DNA of 64,000 nucleotides. Origin: Sophora flavescens (Eukaryota; Streptophyta; Magnoliopsida; Fabales; Fabaceae). Positions 44,616 to 55,591 of the stretch are shown in pieces (the first letter of the stretch is position 1; the number at the start of each line of letters is the position of its first letter). The notes beneath the pieces were generated by a model, which worked only from the letters and a program-made list of their open reading frames with translations, had not been told where the DNA came from and made no database searches. Position numbers and translations under genes: made by a program. The DNA lies in contig JAUPTC010000203.1 of NCBI GenBank assembly GCA_030762895.1, positions 1 to 64,000 of the forward strand. The letters run 5' to 3'.

Positions 44616-44804
44616 TAAGGGTTTACCTGGGTTTAGATTCTCTCCGGCCATTATGTTTGTAGCCTCTCTCCAGCCTCCATATGATTCATTCATTAAATCC
44701 AATGGTCACTTTTAAAACATAAAAAAGAACCTTCCCCTTCTCACCATGGTTGTCTCCGCCCAAGCCACATTTCCTCTTTCACGAGCTCTTGGTTGATACT
44801 GTAC

Positions 44805-45420
44805 TTTTTTTTAAAGCAAGGTGATCGTGTCATCATAAATTTATTGATAAAAAAAGAAAAAACAAAGAATAAAATCATGGGAGACATAAACCAAAACCCA
44901 GGCAAAAAACAAGGATCAAGCAAATTTAAAATTAAGCTTTCTATTCTTTATCTAGTTTTACTTATGAGATTTAGACATAACCACCGTGAAATTAGAATCA
45001 TCATCGATAGCAATATCTTTATTCTGCTCTGCTGAAAGAGAGTCATTCTCTAGATCTTCCTCATCCCATCTCCCAAAAACTTGGCAAGAACTTTCATATC
45101 ATGAATAACATTAGGATGCATAGGGATTGAATTAATCACAGGAGTCTCGGAATTCTTACCATTAACTGTTAAATCACATGCAGTCATTGAGTGCAATTAA
45201 TTTAAGACAGGATCAACCATAGTAGCAACATGAGTTGAGTCTTGAAGAATATTATCAGCATTATCAATCAAATTATTATCCTTATCCAAAGAAGAACTAT
45301 TAACACCCTTATCAGTTATATTAATGCCTACAGACGGTTGACCCTGTACTTAGCAGTAGCAATTTCTTCTAATTTTCTTAATATTGAAAAGCATAGACGG
45401 TGTATTACAAAAAATGTCAG
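44805..45420 (-). pseudogene. Possible LINE remnant, minus strand
   Basis: Read on the minus strand, the segment ends in a CAATAAATTT signal-like motif followed by an A-run (plus-strand T-run 44805-44812), as LINE tails do. Upstream coding-like text includes GINITDKGVNSSSLDKDNN, VNGKNSETPVINSIPMHP and MKVLAKFWEMG, with stops between them. This resembles the low-complexity C-terminal part of plant LINE ORF1 or RT-linker regions, but no diagnostic RT motif is present, so the call is weak. Confidence 0.35.
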
Positions 45421-45740
45421 GTCCTTGCCATTGTTTGGAAGCTTTTCCCATTTTCAAATTTATATTTCTATTAGAATAAAAAAGACTCTTCTTCAATTAT
45501 CAGTATGTTTGAAAGGGGGTAGACAAACAAGATTAATAAATTTTAATTTGCAGCAGTAGCAAGGTTTTAGCCAAACCATTTACCACAAAAACTTGTTTCT
45601 ATCTCTGCGCCAGATTTATATAACTACAAAATTTCTGTTTCTGAACAATCCATAGTTCCAAAATTAAGCAAATTGCGAAATGAAAATAACAAAAAACAAA
45701 ACAATTTAGGCACATGATATCATTAGAACCCGAACAAAAT

Positions 45741-45967
45741 GAAAGATAAAAAGCTCATGAAAGAGTTTCCTAACCCAGATTTCAGAAGAAAACCAGTAAG
45801 AAATAATATTAAATGGAGATGGTGTGAGTGGGGTTAGTAGCTGGATGATGTGAGGGAGAAGGGGGAGAGACAGAGTAATGTTGCAGCGGACCGGTGGTGG
45901 CTTGCTGTGGTGAGATCTCAGAGACGGCCAAGGTCGTGAACCAGGGCTTTCCATTAACGGCGTTGGG
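45741..45967. repeat. Duplicated 0.23-kb segment, copy A
   Basis: Matches 52971-53201 in the same orientation (shared: AAAAGCTCATGAAAGAGT, GATGATGTGAGGGAGAAG / GACGATGTGAGGGAGAAG, ATTAACGGCGTTG). The two copies flank the Tnt1-like element and the Copia fragment. GC-rich content near its right part resembles a gene 5' region, but no protein is recognised. Confidence 0.8.
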
Positions 45968-46196
45968 TTAGTGCATGGTTGTAAGTTTCCTAAAAATAGA
46001 TCTTCATGTTTTCTCATTTTCACACATGAACCGATATTAAATTAGGATCACTAACCTCCAGCCATAGCTTTGTTATACAACTCTAGGAAAGCTTCACGCA
46101 CAGAATATTACACCTCCTTGGTTCAACCACGACCACGTCACTTTAGCAGCTCCTCCTTAGTCTGCTGCGTTTGATAATGCAGCAAGCACAAAGTAC

Positions 46197-46883
46197 TGTT
46201 GGGTTTTGGGCTCCCTTCCTATGTGGAGAAAGGCTCAAATGTGTAAGTCCATTTTATCTCACTTGTTTAAGTGGAGAGAGGTCAGATTACGGTTGCAGAG
46301 AGGTCTCATTTTAGGAAGAATATAGCAGCCAACAAGAGAGAAGAAAGGAAAGAAAGTCAACCCGCATACCCACCAGACACTCACCATAAAATCGCGACAG
46401 AGGATTCGTTCACCGTTGGATCGGGCTGAAATTTCTGAAACAGGTTTACGACGTGCGGTTTTTCATTCTAACCGTTCGGATTTTCAAGCTGTAGTCTGAA
46501 GTGAGAGATATTGGCTTCGTACAGTAGCTCTATTTTTGGGGTAAATTTTATCTTCTTGTTTCTCATTTGTAAGCATTGGTGCTTGGTTGTTTTAGTTGAT
46601 TGTTAGCACGGTTTGTGCACTTGATGATGGAGACTCTTTTATACCCTTATTTGATCATAGTGGAGCTGTTTCTTTGGTCTGGATGACCCGTGGTTTTTAC
46701 CCTTGCTTTAAGGGGTTTTCCACGTTAAAATCTTGGTGTCTCTTTTGTGTTTGTGTTGTTCTATTTGCTGCCATATATTTTGTTGTTGCTCCTCACAGAT
46801 TCTTGCAAGTTTGGGGGTATTTATTTCCACTGCGTATTGCTTTGTTATTGTGTTACAGTGTTGCATTGTTATTCCCCCCATCA
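46197..46883 (+). repeat. Tnt1-like 5' LTR
   Basis: 687 bases, TGTTGGG to CCCATCA. Contains a short open frame (46596-46973, partly outside the LTR) without recognisable features; the 3' LTR shows the same frame start, so it is LTR sequence, not a gene. Confidence 0.95.
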
Positions 46884-46886
46884 GAG

Positions 46887-46898
46887 TGGCATCAGAGC
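46887..46898 (+). other. Tnt1-like primer-binding site
   Basis: TGGCATCAGAGC, three bases after the LTR. It differs from the usual initiator-tRNA complement TGGTATCAGAGC at one base (C for T at the fourth position). Confidence 0.85.
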
Positions 46899-46929
46899 TA
46901 CTTGGCTTGGGGCATTTTGACTCGCTTGA

Positions 46930-47807
46930 ATGATGAAGGCAAATACAAAGATGGTCTGTTTGAATGGCACTAATTATCATTTGTGGAAGGGCAGGATGAA
47001 GGATTTTCTTTTTGTGAAGAATATGCATCTTCCTGTTTTTACTACTCAGAAGCCGGATGCCAAGTCTGATGAAGAATGGGATTCTGAACATCAACAGGTG
47101 TGTGGTTTTATTCGGCAATTTGTAGAAGATAATGTTTATAATCATATTGCTAATGAGACACATGCAAAATCTTTGTGGGCAAAGATAGAGTCCTTGTATG
47201 CCTCTAAATCAGGGAATAATAAATTGTACTTGCTGAAGAGCTTTACTAGTTTGAGGTACAAGGAGGGGACTTCCATTTCAGATCACTTGAATGAATTTCA
47301 AGGGCTCCTTGATCAGATGTCAGGAATGGGTATCAAGTTTGATGATGAGCTTTTGGGACTATTTCTATTGTTATCTCTACCAAAGTCTTGGGAGACATTT
47401 CGGGTTTCTATCACAAGTTCAGCCCCTAACGGTGTTGTTTCTTTGGAAATGGCAAAGGGTGGTGTTCTTAATAAGGAGATGAGAAGGAAGGTACAGGGTA
47501 CTTCGTCTTAGCCCGAGGTGCTTGTCACTGAAAATAGGGGGAGAAGTCAGAGAAAAGAACCGAAGGGTGGTAGAGAGAAAAGCAGGAGCAAGTCCAAGTC
47601 TCGATACAAGAATGTAGAGTGTCATTATTGTCACAAAACAAGGTACATACAGAAAAATGTTTTCTGTAGAAAAAGGAGAACAAAGACAAGAAGGGTAAGC
47701 AGAAAGAGAGGGATCATGATGATGATGACCGTGTCACTACTACTATTGGTGATGATCTTGTTATTCTCCGTGACCATGAGTCGGTTAATCTTGTATCAGA
47801 TGAGAGC
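46930..47807 (+). pseudogene. Tnt1-like gag (decayed)
   Basis: Starts MMKANTKMVCLNGTNYHLWK and runs through the conserved copia gag helices (KSLWAKIESLYASKSGNNKL; LNEFQGLLDQM). A TAG at 47509-47511 interrupts, followed by a basic linker (RSQRKEPKGGREKSRSKSKS). The zinc knuckle is degenerate: CHYCHKTRYIQKNVFC has tyrosine where the histidine should be and valine at the last cysteine position. A frame change near 47700 follows. Confidence 0.9.
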
Positions 47808-48230
47808 ATGTGGATAATTGATAGTGGTGCTACATTGCATGTTACACCGAGGATGGAGTTCTTCACATCTTATACTTCTGGTGACTTTGGAGTGTTGAAG
47901 ATGGGTAATGATGGTGTGTCTAAGGTGATTGGTGTTGGTGATGTTTGCTTGCAAACCAACATGGGAATGCAGTTGTTGCTTCAAGGAGTCAAACATGCTC
48001 CAGATGTCCGCTTTAATTTGATCTCTGTGCAATTGCTTGATGAGGGTGGTTATGATAATCACTTTGGTTCTGGAAAGTGGAAACTCAGCAAAGGTAACTT
48101 GGTTGTGGCTAGAGGGGAGAAAATTTCTAAACTGTATTGGACAAAAGCTTTGGTTGCTAAAGGCAGTGTGAATGCTGTGGATATGGAGGCATCTTTGTGG
48201 CACCGAAGGCTTAGTCATATAAGTGAAAAA
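47808..48230 (+). pseudogene. Tnt1-like aspartic protease and pre-integrase region
   Basis: WIIDSGATLHVT contains the intact catalytic DSG. FNLISVQLLDEGGYDNHF and SLWHRRLSHISEKR continue into the pre-integrase zinc motif. A frameshift at about 48225 moves the reading frame to the integrase segment. Confidence 0.9.
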
Positions 48231-49510
48231 AGGGTTAAATTGTTTAGCCAAAAAGGATGTGCTTCCGGGATTGAAGAGTGCAGAGTTGGAGAAGTGTTCT
48301 CATTGCATGGCTGGTAAACAGACTAGAGTATCCTTCAAGAAGCATCCTCCCTCAAGGAAGTCAGAGTTGCTTCAGTTGGCGCATTCTGATGTGTGTGGCC
48401 CATTGAAGGTAAAATCCTTTAGTGGTGCCCTCTACTTTGTTACTTTTATTGATGATTGTTCCAGGAAACTATGGGTCTATGCTTTGAAGACAAAAGACCA
48501 AGTGCTGGAGAAGTTCAAGCAGTTTCAGGCTTTGGTTGAGAGACAGTCAGGCAAGAAGTTGAAATGCATTCGTACTGACAATGGTGGTGAGTATTGTGGA
48601 CCCTTTGATGTCTATTGCAAGCAGCAAGGTATTGCACATGAAAAGACTCCTCCTAAAACTCCTCAGCTGAATGGTTTAGCAGAGAGGATGAACAGGACAT
48701 TGATTGAGAGAGTGAGATGTATGCTTTCTGAAGCTAAGTTGCCCAAGCATTATTGGGGTGATGCACTGTACACAGCGGTACATGTTATTAATCTCAGTCC
48801 TGCAGTTGCTTTGAACAGTGAGGCGCCAGACAAAATTTGGTTTGGAAAGAATGTCAGTTATGATCACTTGAGAGTCTTTGGTTGCAAGGCTTTTGTGCAT
48901 GTTCCAAAGGATGAAAGATCCATGTTGGATGCAAAGACAAAGCAGTGTATCTTCATCGGTTATGGTCAGGATGAATTTGGTTCTAGGTTGTATGATCCTA
49001 TTGCGAAAAAGCTTGTCGGAAGCCGTGATGTAGAGTTCAAGGAAGATCAAACCATTGAAGACATTGATAAGGTGGAGAAGACTACACCCAACAATGATAG
49101 CAAATTGTTTGATGTTGATCCAGTTCGGTTGCCTATTTATAATCCGGATACTGTTGATGGTAATGTTCAGAATGGCGAGCCACATGATTATGTTAATGAT
49201 CAGCAGCTTGGAGATGAGTTAGATGTTCTAGGTGATGATGATGAAGAGGAACATGAGATGTCACAGGATGAGAATCTTGGTGATGCTCCCGAACCACCTC
49301 AAATCCAACTCAGGAGATCTAACAGGCAGAGACAACTATCTATAAGGTATCATTCTGATGAGTATGTAACCTTGACTGATGAGGGAGAACTTGAGTGTTT
49401 TGGAGAGGCCATGGAGAGTGAAGACAAACAAAAGTGGCTGGATGCAATACAGGATGAAATGAAATCCTTATATGATAATCACACTTATGATTTGGTGAAG
49501 TTGCGTAAAA
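48223..49510 (+). pseudogene. Tnt1-like integrase
   Basis: A long open frame of about 430 codons. The zinc-region CSHCMAGKQ is followed by the three catalytic acidic residues: LAHSDVCGP, RTDNGGEYCG and LNGLAERMNR (D, D, E all present). The C-terminal domain (HLRVFGCKAFVHVPKDERS; FIGYGQDEFGSRLYDP) is intact. Unlike the SIRE copy, this domain looks catalytically complete. The frame breaks near 49505, just before RT. Confidence 0.9.
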
Positions 49511-50944
49511 GGCAAGAGGGCCTTGGAAAACAGGTGGATTCATAGGGTGAAACATAAGAGTAACTCTACGTCTTCGAGGTATAAAGCCAGATTAGTGGTG
49601 AAAGGCTTCCGTCAAAGAAAGGGTGTTGATTTTAATGAGATCTTCTCGCCTGTGGTAAAGATGTCATCCATTAGAACCGTGTTGAGTTTGGCGGCTACTC
49701 TTGATTTGGAGGTAGAGCAAATGGATGTAAAAACATTTTTCCTTCATGGTAATTTGGAGGAAGAGATTTACATGAAGCAACCTGATGGTTTTCAAGTTGA
49801 AGGCAAGGAAGACTATGTGTGTAGGTTGAGAAAAAGCCTATATGGTTTGAAGCAGGCTCCGAGGCAGTGGTATAAGAAGTTTGAGTCTGTTATGTGTGAC
49901 CAATGATATAAGAAGACTACTTCTGACCATCGTGTCTTTGTTAGAAATTTTTCTAATGATGACTTCATTATCCTGTTATTATATGTTGATGATATGCTTA
50001 TTGTTGGAAAAAATATTTCCAGGATTGACAGGTTAAATAAGCAATTGGGCGAGTTATTTTCCATGAAAGACATGGGAGCTGCTAAACAGATTCTTGGTAT
50101 AAGAATCATGCGTGACAGAAAGGAGAAGAAGCTATGGCTATCAGAAGAACACTATGTTAAAAGAGTGTTGCAGAGATTCCATATGGAAAATGCCAAGGCG
50201 GTAAGCACTCCTCTTGCTACTCATTTCAAGCCAAGTGCTAAACAAAGTCCTTCAAATGAAGCAGATAAATTAGATATGGAACGGGTTCCTTATACATCTG
50301 CTGTGGGTAGTTTGATGTATGCAATGGTATGTACAAGACCAGATATAGCACATGTTGTTAGTACAGTCAGTAGATTTTTGTCTAATCCATTGGAATGCTG
50401 TGAAATGGACTTTGAGATATCTTTGTGGTACCGCTGGTATGAAGCTTTGCTTTGGAGGTGATAAGCCTACTTTGGTGGGGTACTCAGACTCGGATATGGC
50501 TGGAGACATTGATTCCAGGAAGTCCACTTCGGGTTATATGATTAGATTTGCAGGGGGAGCTGTGGCTTGGCAGCCTAAGTTGCAGAAGTGTGTAGCATTG
50601 TCCACTACTGAAGCAGAGTTCATTGCCATTACCGAAGCATGCAAGGAGTTGCTATGGTTGAAGAAATTCTTGCAGGAGCTTGGTTTTGTTCAAGACAAAT
50701 ATTTGTTGTTTGATGATAGTCAGAGTGCTATTCATCTTGGTAAGAATCCAACTTTTCATTCTAGGTCAAAACATATTAATGTGAGGTATTATTGGATACG
50801 TGATGCTTTGGATGCTAAGCTGTTGGAGTTCGCTAAAGTTCATAATGATGATAATGGTACTGATATGATGACTAAAGCACTACCAAGAGGAAAATTTGAA
50901 ACTTGTTGTGATATTGCCGGTTTGACGGTTATCTCCACATAGTT
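49505..50944 (+). pseudogene. Tnt1-like reverse transcriptase and RNase H
   Basis: RT motifs: YKARLVVKGFRQRKGVDFNE, VEQMDVKTFFLHGNLEEEIY and SLYGLKQAPRQWYKKF, then a stop at about 49904 and the active-site box LLYVDDMLIVG (about 49981). A frame change near 50395 precedes RNase H (GYSDSDMAGDIDSRKSTSG; LSTTEAEFIAITEACKE; HINVRYYWIRDAL). It ends at a TAG (50940-50942) just before the polypurine tract. Confidence 0.9.
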
Positions 50945-50957
50945 GTGAGGGGGAGAT
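50944..50957 (+). other. Tnt1-like polypurine tract
   Basis: GTGAGGGGGAGATT immediately precedes the 3' LTR at 50959. Confidence 0.85.
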
Positions 50958-50958
50958 T

Positions 50959-51635
50959 TGTTGGGTTTTGGGCTCCCTTCCTATGTGGAGAAAGGCCCAA
51001 ATGTGTAAGTCCATTTTGTCTCACTTGTTTAAGTGGAGAGAGGTCAGATTAGGGTTGCAGAGAGGTCTCATTTTAGGAAGAATATAGCAGTCAACAAGAG
51101 AGAAGAAAGGAAAGAAAGCCAACCCGCATACCCACCAGACAGTCACCTTAAAATCGCGACAGAGGATTCGTTCACCGTTGGATCGGGCTGAAATTTCTGT
51201 AACAGGTTCAAGATGTATGGTTTTTCATTCTAACCGTTCGGATTTTCGAGAAGTAGTCTTAAGTGAGAGATATTGGCTTCGTACAGTAGCTCTATTTTTG
51301 GGATAAATTTCATCTTCTTGTTTCTCATTTGTAAGCATTGGTGCTTGGTTGATTGTTAGCACGATTTGTGTACTTGATGATGGAGACTCTTTTGTACCCT
51401 TATTTGATCATAGTGGAGCTGTTTCTTTGGTCTGGATGACCCGTGGTTTTTACCCTTGCTTTAAGGGGTTTTCCATGTTAAAATCTTGGTGTCTCTTTTG
51501 TGTTTGTGTTGTTCTATTTGCTGCCATATAATTTGTTGTTGCTCCTCATAGTTTCTTGCAAGTTTGGGGGGATTTATTTCCACTGCGTATTGCTTTGTTA
51601 TTGTGTTACACTGTTGCACTATTGTTCCCCCATCA
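50959..51635 (+). repeat. Tnt1-like 3' LTR
   Basis: 677 bases, collinear with 46197-46883. Differences include a short deletion near 51348 relative to the 5' LTR (one GTTGTTTTA segment) and scattered substitutions. Confidence 0.95.
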
Positions 51636-51640
51636 AGTAC

Positions 51641-51959
51641 TTCCAGTCTATAAACACTATCCCATGGAAACGGGTATTGAATACTGTTGATTGTGTTTAG
51701 AGTAGGGACTCTATGCTGTTATTTATAAAGATCATATTTTTGTCCATCAAGAAACTGCTCCTCCTTTTTCAGGAAATAGATATCTCATTATCTCACTATC
51801 ATATCAGCAACTTAACCAACCATTATCTCTTAAAAACTTAAAAGAGTAATGTAACTTGACTTGGTCAGATAGAGGTGTGTGTGAGAGATATTAGGGCCAC
51901 TTTATCTTTATTTTGAAAATTTATAAATAAAATCCAACATTTCAAAAGGTGTTTTAGGA
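51641..51959. other. Sequence that flanked the Tnt1-like insertion
   Basis: Continuous with the DNA left of 46192 before the insertion. Rejoined minus-strand reading gives short peptide-like text across the junction but with stops; no family recognised. Confidence 0.4.
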
Positions 51960-52870
51960 ACCGCTATGTTGGAACCCGATTCAATATGTACGATACTGTC
52001 TTAAGAGCTTCACTCCATGGTGAGCGAGGAAGTTTCGAGTTACTAAGCATACTCCTCACTATGTCCATCAAGGTTCGGTTCCTTCTTTCAGCCACACCGT
52101 TTTGACCTGGCTAGCCAGGCATGGTGTATTGGGTCATAATACCATGCTCTTGAAGAAACTTTGCAAATGGACTGGGTGCTTGTTTACTCTCAATGTATTC
52201 ACCATAAAATTCTCCACCTCTATCTGATCTCATAATCTTTATTTGCTTTTCGCTTTGTTTCTCTACTTCTTCTTTGAAAACTTTAAAAGCATCTAAGGCT
52301 TCATATTTGTTAAGAAGTAAGTAAAGATACATGTATCGTGAGTAATCGTCTACGAGAGAGATGAAATATTTCCGACTATGTGAGTCCATATAGGGACAAC
52401 ATATATCAGTTATGTATGATTTCTAATATTTTTGAACTCCTCTTGGCATTTTTCGTTGTCTTGTTAGTCTGTTTTCCCTTTATGCAGTCCACACACGTGT
52501 CACAATCAGTAAAGTCAAGAGTTGTACTCCATCATTCACCAACCTTTTAATTCTTTCTATGGAGATATGTCCTAGTCTCCTATGCCATAACATTGAGGAT
52601 TTTTCATTCATGACACAATGTTTAATAACAGTCTTTTCTTGTGTAGCCATTAAACTATATGGAATCGTGTTGGATAAATTAATTTTGAACAAACCATCAA
52701 TCAACACAGCATTTCCATCAATAGTAGAATTAAACAATAAATCAAATTCGGATGCGTTAAAATTTATTGAATAACCAAAAGGAATAAGTCTTGAAACCAA
52801 AATTAAATTCCTAGAAAACCCAGGAACACAAAAGACATTCAAAAACAAATCCAGATTCTAAACTAAGTCT
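51960..52870 (-). pseudogene. Ty1/copia pol fragment, minus strand
   Basis: Minus-strand reading gives protease-end sequence (NVFCVPGFSRNLILVSRLI), the pre-integrase motif (SSMLWHRRLGHISIERIKRL), then the integrase core (YFISLVDDYSRYMYLYLL; IKIMRSDRGGEFYGEY) and, after a stop, NGVAERRNRTLMDIVRSML. Two catalytic positions (the D of RSDRGGEF and the E of VAERRNR) are visible. Several stops and frameshifts interrupt it. LTRs, RT and RNase H are absent. It differs in sequence from both full-length Copia elements here, so it is a third Copia lineage. Confidence 0.85.
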
Positions 52871-52970
52871 ACATGTGCCAATAGCTTCCACATATGAACG
52901 CATCCGGTTTCCAGAATAGATGAATCGTTCACCTTCATTTGGAGTGGTATCAATAGAACTTGAAACACAT

Positions 52971-53201
52971 GAAAGACAAAAAGCTCATGAAAGAGTCTCC
53001 TAACCCAGATTCCAGAAGAAAAACCAGTAAGCGATAATATAAAATGGAGACGATGTGAGCGAGTTTAATAGCAGGACGATGTGAGGGAGAAGAGGGAAAG
53101 ACAGAGTGATGTGGAGGCGGACCGGCAGTGGCTTGTTGTGGTGAGAGAGGAGAGATAGTCAAGGCCGTGAATGACAGTGGATTGACATTAACGGCGTTGA
53201 G
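52971..53201. repeat. Duplicated 0.23-kb segment, copy B
   Basis: Second copy of 45741-45967, directly adjoining the Copia fragment. Copy A lacks the Copia fragment beyond the first few tens of bases. Confidence 0.8.
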
Positions 53202-53306
53202 TGGACTGATGATGGTGTCGCCTGTGTTGGGTGGAAACATAGAAGAAAGGAGAATACTCCTGAAGTCTCATCCCGTTTTGATGGACCATGGGAATGAAAT
53301 TTTATT

Positions 53307-53643
53307 GGGTTAAATATGTTTTTAGTCCCTCATTTTATATAAAAGTTCGGTTTTAGTCCCCCGTTTAGAAAATATACTTTTTTAGTCTCCCATTTTTTAA
53401 AATGTGTCAGAAATGATCCCTACACCACACTTCCATTTGAAAAACGGGGGACTAAAACCGATTTTTTTCAAAAATGAGGGACTAAAAATGTGTGTTTTTA
53501 AAAATGAGGGACTAAAAATGTGTAGAATAGGGATCACTTCTAACACATTTTAAAAAATGGAGGACTAAAATAGTACATTTTCCAAATAGGGGACTAAAAT
53601 CGAACTTTTGTAAAAAATGAGGGACTAAAAATATATTTAACCC
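53307..53643. mobile_element. Palindromic MULE-type MITE
   Basis: Ends GGGTTAAATATGTTTTTAGT and the inverse ACTAAAAATATATTTAACCC; almost the entire 337 bases are self-complementary. A perfect 9-base duplication AATTTTATT flanks it (53298-53306 and 53644-53652), the Mutator-superfamily size. Confidence 0.9.
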
Positions 53644-53656
53644 AATTTTATTTTAA

Positions 53657-53984
53657 GGCTAAATTACTATTTTAGTCCCTTATTTGTTTTAAAATATTCA
53701 ATTTGGTACCACAATTTTTAAAATGTTCAAATTGATCCATTATTTGTTTTAAAATATTCAATTTGGTCCCTCAATTGTCAAACGTTCAACAAAAAGGTCA
53801 TTTCTGTTAAGTTTCACCGTTAAGTTAAATAAATTTAAACAAATAAGGGATCAAGTTGAATAAATTAAAACAAATTAGGGAACAAATTGAAAAAAAATAT
53901 CGTCACCAAGTTGAATAGATTACAACAAATGAGGGACCGATTTGAACATTTTCAAAATTGAGGGACCAAAATAGTAATTTAGCC
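53657..53984. mobile_element. Second MULE-type MITE, abutting the first
   Basis: Ends GGCTAAATTACTATTTTAGT and the inverse ACCAAAATAGTAATTTAGCC; 328 bases. A perfect 9-base duplication TTATTTTAA (53648-53656 and 53985-53993). Its left duplication overlaps the right duplication of the first MITE by five bases. Confidence 0.9.
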
Positions 53985-54373
53985 TTATTTTAATTAATGA
54001 AATCATGTGTTTTATATGTGTGACATGTCGGTTTACAAGCCATTGATCAAATTTTGATCGTTTTCATGGGTTGTGATATTTCAAACAAGAGACTCTCCTG
54101 TTTTCTCGAAATGGAGAGGATCCTAATCCAGGATGGGTGCATTCTTATGGATCCATCCTCTGAAAGAGCTCGATATGATAATTTTGATCATGCGACTCAA
54201 TTACAAGTCAAAGAACTCAAGTAAAAAAAAATTATATGTTACCCACACATATACGAGGATTTTATGTGTTAGAAAGAAGTCATGATTCTCTTTTCTAGAG
54301 TTATAACTATCCATTGCTTAAAATAAAAAAAACTTAGTTCTTATTAAGTAAATGCTCAATACATAAACACTTT
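53985..54373. other. Intergenic, no gene seen
   Basis: Contains the phrase GTGACATGTCGGTTTACAAG followed by CCATTGATCAAATTT, an inverse relative of text near 37190-37230, so it is probably a dispersed repeat fragment. Confidence 0.5.
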
Positions 54374-54728
54374 TGTCAGGTCCCAACTTAGGCATTCTTG
54401 ATTGGCCAAAATGAGACCATGATGTCTCAATCCCAAGGCCTATCAAGCACGTATAAGTCACATCACAACATGGGTAATTATATAATACCAACGTAAATAT
54501 CAGAGTAAATGATTATTCCAAAACAATAAGCCAAGGTGGCAATATCAGAGTAAATGATTATTCCAAAACAATAAGCCAAGGTAGCCCTGAGTCGACATCC
54601 AGAGTTTAAATGAAAAGAAATAGTTTACAACCAAAAAGGAAATAATCCAAAATTTCAAACAAGTGAAGAGGTATCTCATATGACTAAACAAAGAAACCCA
54701 AAGAATTAACCAAACTGCAACAACTTCC
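54374..54728 (-). repeat. Truncated gypsy 3' LTR
   Basis: Collinear with 57651-57960 except for an internal 45-base tandem duplication at 54496-54585. It stops abruptly at CAACAACTTCCCA, beyond which the right LTR continues but this one runs into RT-derived sequence. Confidence 0.85.
54496..54585. repeat. 45-bp tandem duplication in the gypsy LTR
   Basis: The unit beginning AATATCAGAGTAAATGATTA occurs twice in direct succession (54496 and 54541). The other LTR has it once (near 57775). Confidence 0.9.
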
Positions 54729-54845
54729 CACTCAAAGGAAGAGTCAACACTGGAGCAGTAGTCAACTTATCCTTCAATGTCTGACAGCTTTTTTCGTATT
54801 TCGAACTCCACTCGAACTTAACTCATTTTTGAGTTAGGCGAGTCA

Positions 54846-55300
54846 ATGGAACCGCTATTTTTGAACTCCTTTCTGGTGATTTCTAAGGGTCTCCAACAGT
54901 GCCCTCAAATGTTGATCATGCTTGTCATTTGTCTTAGAATATAGTAAAATATCATCGATGGATACAATCACAAATTTATCCATAAATGGTTTAAACACCT
55001 GGTTCATCAGGTCCATGAAAGATGTTGGGACATTTGTCAAACCAAATGACATGACAAGGTACTCGTAATGACCATACCTGGTTCTAAAAGTCGTTTTCGG
55101 AATGTCAGACTCTTTGATCCTCAACTGGTGATAACCTGATCTCAAATCAATCTTGGAGAAAACCCCATGCAACTGATCAAACAAATCATCATTTCTCGAT
55201 AATGGATAATTATTATTTATCGTTACCATGTTGAGTTTTCGATAGTCAACACACATTCTCCATGACCCGTCTTTCTTTTTTCACGAATAGCATTGGAGCT
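54846..55300 (-). pseudogene. Gypsy reverse transcriptase, truncated
   Basis: From about 55300 the minus strand gives the fingers and palm: MCVDYRKLNMVTINNNYPL, FSKIDLRSGYHQLRIKE, TSFMDLMNQVF and the active-site region FVIVSIDDILLYSK (the usual form is F/YIDDIL). The frame is disrupted near 55260 (run of T/A) and ends shortly after the catalytic box. Connection, RNase H and integrase are missing. Confidence 0.9.
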
Positions 55301-55591
55301 CCCCAAGGTGACGAACTAGGGCGTATGAACCCCTTGCTCAACAAGTCCTTTAGCTGATCCTTGAGCTCTTTCAACTCAGTTGGGGGCCATCCTATATGGG
55401 TGGTATAGAAATTGGTTGTGTCCCCGGTGCCAAGTCGATGGAAAACTCTATCTCACGAGGTGGGGGTACTCCCGGCAGGTCATCGGGAAATACATCAACA
55501 TACTCTCAAACTATCGGAACCATCGACAAGTCATCACCTTTGGACTCATCTGCCACATTCACCGTGCTAAGAGACATATACATCCATGTTG

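Larger units (their letters stand above)
46197..51635 (+). mobile_element. Tork/Tnt1-like Ty1/copia retrotransposon, defective
   Basis: LTRs at 46197-46883 and 50959-51635, both TGTTGGGTTTTGGGC...CCCATCA, with a perfect AGTAC duplication (46192-46196 and 51636-51640). The 5.44-kb length, LTR size and gag/pol sequence resemble the Tnt1/Tork group. All domains (gag, protease, integrase, RT, RNase H) are present, but spread over three frames with at least four frameshifts and two stops. LTRs differ at a modest number of sites. Confidence 0.95.

Noticed and set aside
46596..46973. 125-codon plus frame starting in the Tnt1-like 5' LTR
   Set aside because: The same start occurs in the 3' LTR (51349), where the frame ends early. 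It is LTR leader sequence that happens to read into gag in another frame.
46708..48251. Long minus-strand frames opposite the Tnt1-like gag and protease
   Set aside because: They lie antisense to clear copia coding sequence and have no similarity of their own.
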